Shown one piece after another: positions 7,751 to 11,666 of a DNA stretch of 11,666 nt. The notes beneath the pieces are model-generated. The model saw only the letters and a program-made list of their open reading frames with translations. It searched no databases and had not been told where the DNA came from. Source of the DNA: Gammaproteobacteria bacterium (GTDB lineage Bacteria > Pseudomonadota > Gammaproteobacteria > Competibacterales > Competibacteraceae). The stretch is from contig JAIFNF010000206.1 in assembly GCA_020047885.1 (NCBI GenBank), positions 1 through 11,666 on the forward strand, written 5' to 3'. The translations under genes were made by a program, and so were the position numbers. Within the stretch, counting starts at the first letter, position 1, and every line of letters starts with the position of its first letter.

Positions 7751-8602
7751 ATGACGCTTCGACTCGTTTCCATCCTGTTCTTTCTGTCCCTGGGTATGAC
7801 ATCCGCTCATGCCGGTAATGCTTGGAGCACGGTTCGCTATCCATTGACCGGGCCGCCGCAAGTCATCGGTTCCTTCGCCGCGGGCTGTATTGCCGGAGCG
7901 GTTCCGTTGCCACTGGTGGGGGAGGGCTATCAGGTCATGCGTGTCAGCCGTCATCGCTTTTACGGTCATCCGCAGCTCATCCGTTTCGTGGAGCGGTTCG
8001 GTCGGCAGTCGGCGGCTCAGGGCACTCGGTTGTTAATCGGTGATCTGGGGCAGCCACGCGGGGGGCCGACGCCAACGGGACATCGCAGCCATCAAAGCGG
8101 TTTGGACGTGGATGTGTGGTTCCTGCAACAGCCTCGTGACCAGGTGCTATCCCGGACAGATATTGAACGGATCGATATGCCGTCGATGGTGCGGATGACC
8201 GAGGGCACGCTGAATTCCCGTTGGTCGCCGCGCCATCGGGAAGCGTTGAAACAGGCGGCGTTGTCGCCCGAAGTAGATCGCATTTTCGTGAACGCCATCA
8301 TCAAGCGGGCGTTGTGCGAGAGCGAAACCGACCGGCGTTGGTTGAACAAGGTGCGGCCGTGGTGGGGGCATGACGCGCATTTTCATGTCCGGCTGGCCTG
8401 TCCCCCCGATTCTGCGCAGTGCAAGCCGCAAAAGCCGATTCCGCCCGGCGATGGTTGCGATGCGGATGTGGCCAACTGGGTTCGGGACATCGTGCGAGCA
8501 GCGCGTTCGCCCAAGCCGTATCGGAAACCGGAACCGCCTTCAGCAGATCGCTTGCCCGCGGCCTGTAACCTGGTTCTGGAGAGTCCTACCGCGCAACGGT
8601 GA
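7751..8602 (+). CDS. mepA: penicillin-insensitive murein endopeptidase MepA (secreted)
   Basis: MepA is a periplasmic LAS-type zinc metallopeptidase that cuts D-Ala-meso-DAP cross-links in peptidoglycan, helping sacculus growth and remodelling. The 283-residue protein matches E. coli MepA (274 aa) end to end. It starts with a signal peptide (MTLR, a hydrophobic stretch, cleavage probably after AHA at 19-21). GCIAGA at 45-50 and YQVMRVSRHRFYGHP at 60-74 are family signatures. The zinc ligands are His114 and Asp121 in HRSHQSGLDVDVW, and His212 in the AHFHVRL segment, matching E. coli His113, Asp120 and His211. Six cysteines (46, 189, 217, 224, 236, 272) match the conserved set that forms three disulfides in E. 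coli, which fits an oxidising periplasm. The C-terminal tail is Pro-rich, as in E. coli. The gene is monocistronic or leads a unit with the downstream Uma2 gene, 79 bases away. No catalytic residue is missing. Confidence 0.97.
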   Translation: MTLRLVSILFFLSLGMTSAHAGNAWSTVRYPLTGPPQVIGSFAAGCIAGAVPLPLVGEGYQVMRVSRHRFYGHPQLIRFVERFGRQSAAQGTRLLIGDLGQPRGGPTPTGHRSHQSGLDVDVWFLQQPRDQVLSRTDIERIDMPSMVRMTEGTLNSRWSPRHREALKQAALSPEVDRIFVNAIIKRALCESETDRRWLNKVRPWWGHDAHFHVRLACPPDSAQCKPQKPIPPGDGCDADVANWVRDIVRAARSPKPYRKPEPPSADRLPAACNLVLESPTAQR

Positions 8603-8624
8603 CGCGACAACGAATTTTCCATGC

Positions 8625-8660
8625 CCGGTCAGGTTCTAATGTCAAGAGATGATTGACCGG
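8625..8660. repeat. inverted repeat between mepA and the Uma2 gene
   Basis: CCGGTCA (8625-8631) is repeated as its complement TGACCGG (8654-8660) with 22 bases between. It lies 22 bases after the mepA stop and ends 8 bases before the Uma2 ribosome site. It could be an operator or a weak mRNA hairpin. There is no T-run after it, so an intrinsic terminator is unlikely. Chance occurrence cannot be excluded. Confidence 0.35.
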
Positions 8661-8668
8661 TATCCGTC

Positions 8669-8674
8669 AAGGAG
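8669..8674 (+). promoter_or_regulatory. ribosome binding site that decides the start of the Uma2 gene
   Basis: AAGGAG sits 7 bases before the ATG at 8682. The in-frame ATG at 8649 lacks such a site and would add 11 residues unlike the family, so the later start is preferred. Confidence 0.8.
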
Positions 8675-8681
8675 CGCACTA

Positions 8682-9611
8682 ATGACGACACTCGCAATTC
8701 CAAAAATCGAACTCCGCTCAAGTGCGGCCCGCGAGCCGTTACTGGCCCGTCCCTTGGCGATTCCGCACAGTATCGACGCCATCGACGGTATTCCCTATTA
8801 CGATGAAGAATTCGCCATGGCCCAATCCGACGCCCACCGCAGAACCATTTATTTTCTGGGCGCATTACTGGATCGGGTGGCCAAAATAGCCGGTTTGCGG
8901 GGTGTCAGCGATTATCCGATCTGGTACTGGTTTCCCGAGCAACAGCAGCAGAAAGCGCTGTATCCAGACTTCGCATTGACCACGAATACGGATATCCGGG
9001 CGCTGACGGCGCGGGATCTGTTATGGACAATGGAGGTCGTGACGACTTCCAAACCGGCGAAGGCGTACAAGGATACGGTGCGGATGCGCGATTACAATGC
9101 CGTGCATGGCGTACCCGAGTTTGTCCTGGTCTTCCCGGAACTGGATGATCCCCGGTCGGTCGTCTGGCACCGGTACGATGCGCAGACCGGGCACTATCAA
9201 CTGGTGGCGTTGCCCGCAGATCGTCGGTATCGCAGTCAGGCGATTCCCGGCCTGGAGATAGAAGTGCTGGACCCGGCGGAATGGACGGAAGAGCGCAAGG
9301 TGCGGGTGTATTTTCGGGGTGAGGAATTGCGCGAAGGCGCGGATGAAGCACGGGCGCGTCAGGCGGCGGAACAGCAGGCGCGGCAAGAGCGGCAGGCCCG
9401 TCAGATAGCTGAAAAGCAGGCGCGGCGTGAGCAGCAGGCCCGTCAGGCGGCAGAACAACAGGCGTTGCAAGAGTTGCAGGCGCGTCAGGTCGCTGAGCAG
9501 CAGGCGCGGCAAGAATCGCAGGCGCGTCAGGCGGCGGAGCAGCAGGTTGAACGCCTGCTGGCCATGCTCAAACAGGCGGGTCTCAATCCCGATGACCACC
9601 GATTGCAATAA
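8682..9611 (+). CDS. Uma2-family (DUF820, PD-(D/E)XK-like) protein with C-terminal coiled-coil repeat
   Basis: Uma2/DUF820 proteins have a restriction-endonuclease-like fold; many bacteria carry them in several copies and their physiological role is poorly known. This one has 309 residues. The N-terminal domain (about 30-200) shows the family pattern: YPDFAL with Asp96, TMEVVTTS with Glu118, then YKDTVRMRDY and GVPEFVLVFPE (143-153), and a final IPGLEIEVLDP. Asp96 and Glu118 are the likely metal-binding acids of the PD-(D/E)XK core (inference). Residues about 222-290 are an Ala/Arg/Gln/Glu-rich coiled coil made of four 14-residue units plus part of a fifth. The protein ends with VERLLAMLKQAG and NPDD, a tail common in this family. 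recB starts only 4 bp after the stop, so the two are probably co-transcribed and perhaps translationally coupled. Nuclease activity is not proven by sequence, and no partner toxin or antitoxin is visible. Confidence 0.88.
   Translation: MTTLAIPKIELRSSAAREPLLARPLAIPHSIDAIDGIPYYDEEFAMAQSDAHRRTIYFLGALLDRVAKIAGLRGVSDYPIWYWFPEQQQQKALYPDFALTTNTDIRALTARDLLWTMEVVTTSKPAKAYKDTVRMRDYNAVHGVPEFVLVFPELDDPRSVVWHRYDAQTGHYQLVALPADRRYRSQAIPGLEIEVLDPAEWTEERKVRVYFRGEELREGADEARARQAAEQQARQERQARQIAEKQARREQQARQAAEQQALQELQARQVAEQQARQESQARQAAEQQVERLLAMLKQAGLNPDDHRLQ
9357..9550 (+). repeat. 42-bp tandem repeats encoding two-heptad coiled-coil units
   Basis: Four in-frame 42-bp units begin at 9357, 9399, 9441 and 9483, each opening with CGTCAG, and a partial fifth begins at 9525. 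They encode RQAAEQQARQERQA, RQIAEKQARREQQA, RQAAEQQALQELQA and RQVAEQQARQESQA. Fourteen residues equal two heptads, so adding or losing a unit keeps both the reading frame and the coiled-coil register. The units differ by point changes, so the array has partly diverged since its expansion. Confidence 0.9.
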
Positions 9612-9615
9612 CGCC

Positions 9616-11666
9616 ATGCAACGCCTCGATCCGCTTTACACCACACTCACCGGCTTCAATCTGATTGAAGCCAGCGCCGGCACCGGCAAAACTTACACCA
9701 TTACCGCGCTGTATCTGCGACTGGTGGTTGAGGCACGGATTCCGGTGAACCGGATTCTGGTGGTCACCTACACCAACGCTGCCACCAAGGAATTGCGCGA
9801 CCGGATCCGTAGCCGACTTTCGCAAATCCGCCACGCCTTTCTGGACGGTCATGCGGACCCGGACGATGATCTGGGCATCCGCTTGCTGGATTTGACGCCG
9901 GATCGGGAACACGCCATTCGCCGGTTGAGCAACGCCCTGCGCGGATTCGATGAAGCGGCCATTTTCACCATCCACGGTTTCTGCAAGCGGGTGCTGGGCG
10001 ATAACGCCTTTGAAAGCGGCCTGTCGTTTGATACGGAATTGATGGCGGATACCCGCGAGTTGCTGCGGGAAATTGTCGAAGACTTCTGGCGGCGGGAGTT
10101 CTATCCGGGTTCGCCCATCGTGGTGCAATACTTCCTCGATCAGCACGCCACCCCGGAAACCCTGCTCCGGCAGATTGAGCCGCATCTGGGCAAGCCCTAT
10201 CTGCACATTGTCACGCCCAACAGCAACGCGGATGGGCCGACGCTGGAACAGGCCTTCAGCGCCGCGTTCCAGCAGGCTCGTAACCTCTGGCAGGATCGTC
10301 CCACCATTGAGGAGTTGCTGCTCACTTCGCCCGCGCTGAATCGGCAGAAATACAATCCGAAATCCATTCCCGGCTGGCTGGAGGGGATGGAGGTGTATCT
10401 CAGCGCCGATCCGCCGCGCCTGGCGAAATTCGAGAAGTTTATTCAGTTCACGACCAGCAAACTGCAAGCGTCCATCAAGAAAGACCAGTCCGCGCCGCAT
10501 CACCCGTTTTTCGATGCCTGCGAAACGCTGAACACCGCGTGCGACGCCCTGGCCGACTATTGCCGCTATCAGATTCCGGTCAAGTTGCTGAAATACTGCA
10601 ACGATGAACTCAAGGTGCGCAAGCGGCGGGAGCAGGTGCAGTCCTACGATGATCTGCTGCTTGATCTCCATGCGGCGCTGCAACAACCCCGGCGCGGTCC
10701 CGCGCTCATCAAGACGCTACAGGAACGCTACGCCGCCGCGCTGATTGATGAATTTCAGGACACCGACCCGGTGCAGTATGAGATTTTCAACTACATCTAC
10801 GCGGGAACCGGCCAGCCGGTCTTTCTGGTCGGCGATCCCAAACAGGCCATTTACAGCTTTCGCGGCGCGGACATTTTCGCCTATCTGACCGCCCGGCGCA
10901 GCGCCACCCAGCAACATACCCTGGATGTCAACTGGCGGTCCGACCCGCGATTGCTGACGGCGCTGAACGCGGTCTTCGGTTCGGTGAAGGATCAGCCCTT
11001 TCTCTTCGAGGGAATTCCTTTCCATCACGCCATTCCCGCCCCGAACAAGCCCCATGCCGAACTCACGATTCAGGGTCAACGGGAGCCGCCCTTGCAGCTC
11101 TGGTTGCTGGAGTCGGCAGGTTCCCCGATGAACAAGGGACGAGCCAGTGAACAAGCAGCGCAGGCGACGGCGGCGGACATTGCCCGATTACTCAATCTCG
11201 GCGCACGCGGGCAGGCGCTGCTCGGAGAACGGCCATTGAGTGGCGGCGATATTGCCGTACTGGTGCGCAGTCATTGGCAAGGACGGTTGATTCGTCGGGA
11301 GTTGCTCCGGCTGAACGTGCCGAGTGTGCAACATGCCGATGATAGTGTGTTCATCACCGATGAAGCCCGGCAACTGGAATGGTTGCTGGCGGCGGTGGTG
11401 GAACCGGGCCATGAGGGGCGGGTGCGGACCGCGCTGGCTTCTGATCTGTTCGGCCTGACCGGTGAAGAACTGCATCGCCTGCGGGAGGAGGAACAGCATT
11501 GGGCGCGCTGGCTGGAGAAATTCCAGGACTACCGGCTGTTGTGGCAGGAATACGGTTTCATGCGCTTTTTCCGCGCCTGGCTGATCCAGGAAGGCGTGCC
11601 GCAACGGTTGCTGGCCTTCCGCGATGGCGACCGGCGCTTGACCAATCTGCTGCATCTGGCGGAACT
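9616..11666 (+). CDS. recB: exodeoxyribonuclease V subunit RecB, N-terminal part (3' end outside window)
   Basis: RecB is the 3'-5' helicase and nuclease subunit of RecBCD, which processes double-strand breaks for recombination and degrades unprotected linear DNA such as phage genomes. 683 codons are visible, about 58% of the E. coli protein (1180 aa), so the second helicase lobe is cut and the nuclease domain is missing at the right edge. The UvrD-like helicase motifs are in order: Walker A EASAGTGKT at 18-26, TYTNAATKEL at 51-60, IFTIHGFC at 116-123, Walker B IDEFQDTDP (Asp378 onward), GDPKQAIYSFRGADIF at 406-421 and NWRSDPRLL. The ATG at 9616 gives MQRLDPLYTTL, the expected N-terminus, and lies 4 bp after the Uma2 stop. 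No good ribosome site precedes it, so coupling to Uma2 translation is likely (inference). The reading frame is open to the window end. In E. coli recB follows ptrA and recC; neither is upstream here. Confidence 0.96.
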   Translation, partial: MQRLDPLYTTLTGFNLIEASAGTGKTYTITALYLRLVVEARIPVNRILVVTYTNAATKELRDRIRSRLSQIRHAFLDGHADPDDDLGIRLLDLTPDREHAIRRLSNALRGFDEAAIFTIHGFCKRVLGDNAFESGLSFDTELMADTRELLREIVEDFWRREFYPGSPIVVQYFLDQHATPETLLRQIEPHLGKPYLHIVTPNSNADGPTLEQAFSAAFQQARNLWQDRPTIEELLLTSPALNRQKYNPKSIPGWLEGMEVYLSADPPRLAKFEKFIQFTTSKLQASIKKDQSAPHHPFFDACETLNTACDALADYCRYQIPVKLLKYCNDELKVRKRREQVQSYDDLLLDLHAALQQPRRGPALIKTLQERYAAALIDEFQDTDPVQYEIFNYIYAGTGQPVFLVGDPKQAIYSFRGADIFAYLTARRSATQQHTLDVNWRSDPRLLTALNAVFGSVKDQPFLFEGIPFHHAIPAPNKPHAELTIQGQREPPLQLWLLESAGSPMNKGRASEQAAQATAADIARLLNLGARGQALLGERPLSGGDIAVLVRSHWQGRLIRRELLRLNVPSVQHADDSVFITDEARQLEWLLAAVVEPGHEGRVRTALASDLFGLTGEELHRLREEEQHWARWLEKFQDYRLLWQEYGFMRFFRAWLIQEGVPQRLLAFRDGDRRLTNLLHLAE

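Noticed and set aside
8649..8681. ATG at 8649 as the start of the Uma2 gene
   Set aside because: The ATG at 8682 has AAGGAG at ideal spacing; the upstream one does not, and it falls inside the spacer of the inverted repeat.
9357..9550. CRISPR array or intergenic repeat element
   Set aside because: The repeats are directly abutting 42-bp units without unique spacers and are in frame within a coding region, so they are coiled-coil repeats.
9583..10686. A 367-codon open frame on the - strand, opposite recB
   Set aside because: It lies wholly antisense to a clear RecB frame with helicase motifs, and its translation shows no family signature. Long antisense frames are common in GC-rich genes.

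Overview
The window is a gene-dense, GC-rich stretch of a Gram-negative chromosome. The organism is most likely a gammaproteobacterium: lipid A genes, a periplasmic MepA-type murein endopeptidase with the enterobacterial cysteine pattern, and a RecB-type nuclease-helicase all fit. Within that class I cannot place it firmly; a Chromatiales- or Competibacter-like lineage is a guess. I see no rRNA, tRNA, CRISPR array, transposase or phage gene, and no gap over 300 bases.

Left block, + strand (1-5784). The window opens inside lpxA (its C-terminal part). Then come lpxB (14-bp gap) and a very large SNF2-type ATPase gene (15-bp gap), so the three look like one transcription unit. LpxA and LpxB carry out the first and a later committed step of lipid A synthesis. 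The 1376-residue SNF2 protein has a complete C-terminal ATPase but roughly 800 N-terminal residues that I cannot assign with confidence. The LpxA fragment has a bulky Phe at the acyl-chain ruler position, which predicts a short 3-hydroxyacyl chain on lipid A, and a Tyr where E. coli has His160.

Middle block. An iron-containing alcohol dehydrogenase with a C-terminal SCP2-like domain lies on the - strand (5824-7584), convergent with the SNF2 gene. A small imperfect hairpin spans the convergence point. A 166-bp divergent regulatory region with short palindromes separates it from mepA (7751-8602, +), a secreted murein endopeptidase.

Right block, + strand (8682-11666). A Uma2-family (DUF820, PD-(D/E)XK-like) protein ends in a coiled coil built from four 42-bp tandem repeats plus a partial fifth. 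Its stop codon is 4 bp before the start of recB, which runs off the right edge. Having a Uma2 gene directly upstream of recB, rather than recC or ptrA, is the least expected piece of context here.

Most of the window is housekeeping or ordinary accessory content. The points that merit a second look are the LpxA ruler residue, the SNF2 protein's N-terminal region and position, the ADH-SCP2 fusion, and the Uma2-recB pair with its repeat array. I see no convincing new multi-gene defence or mobile system.
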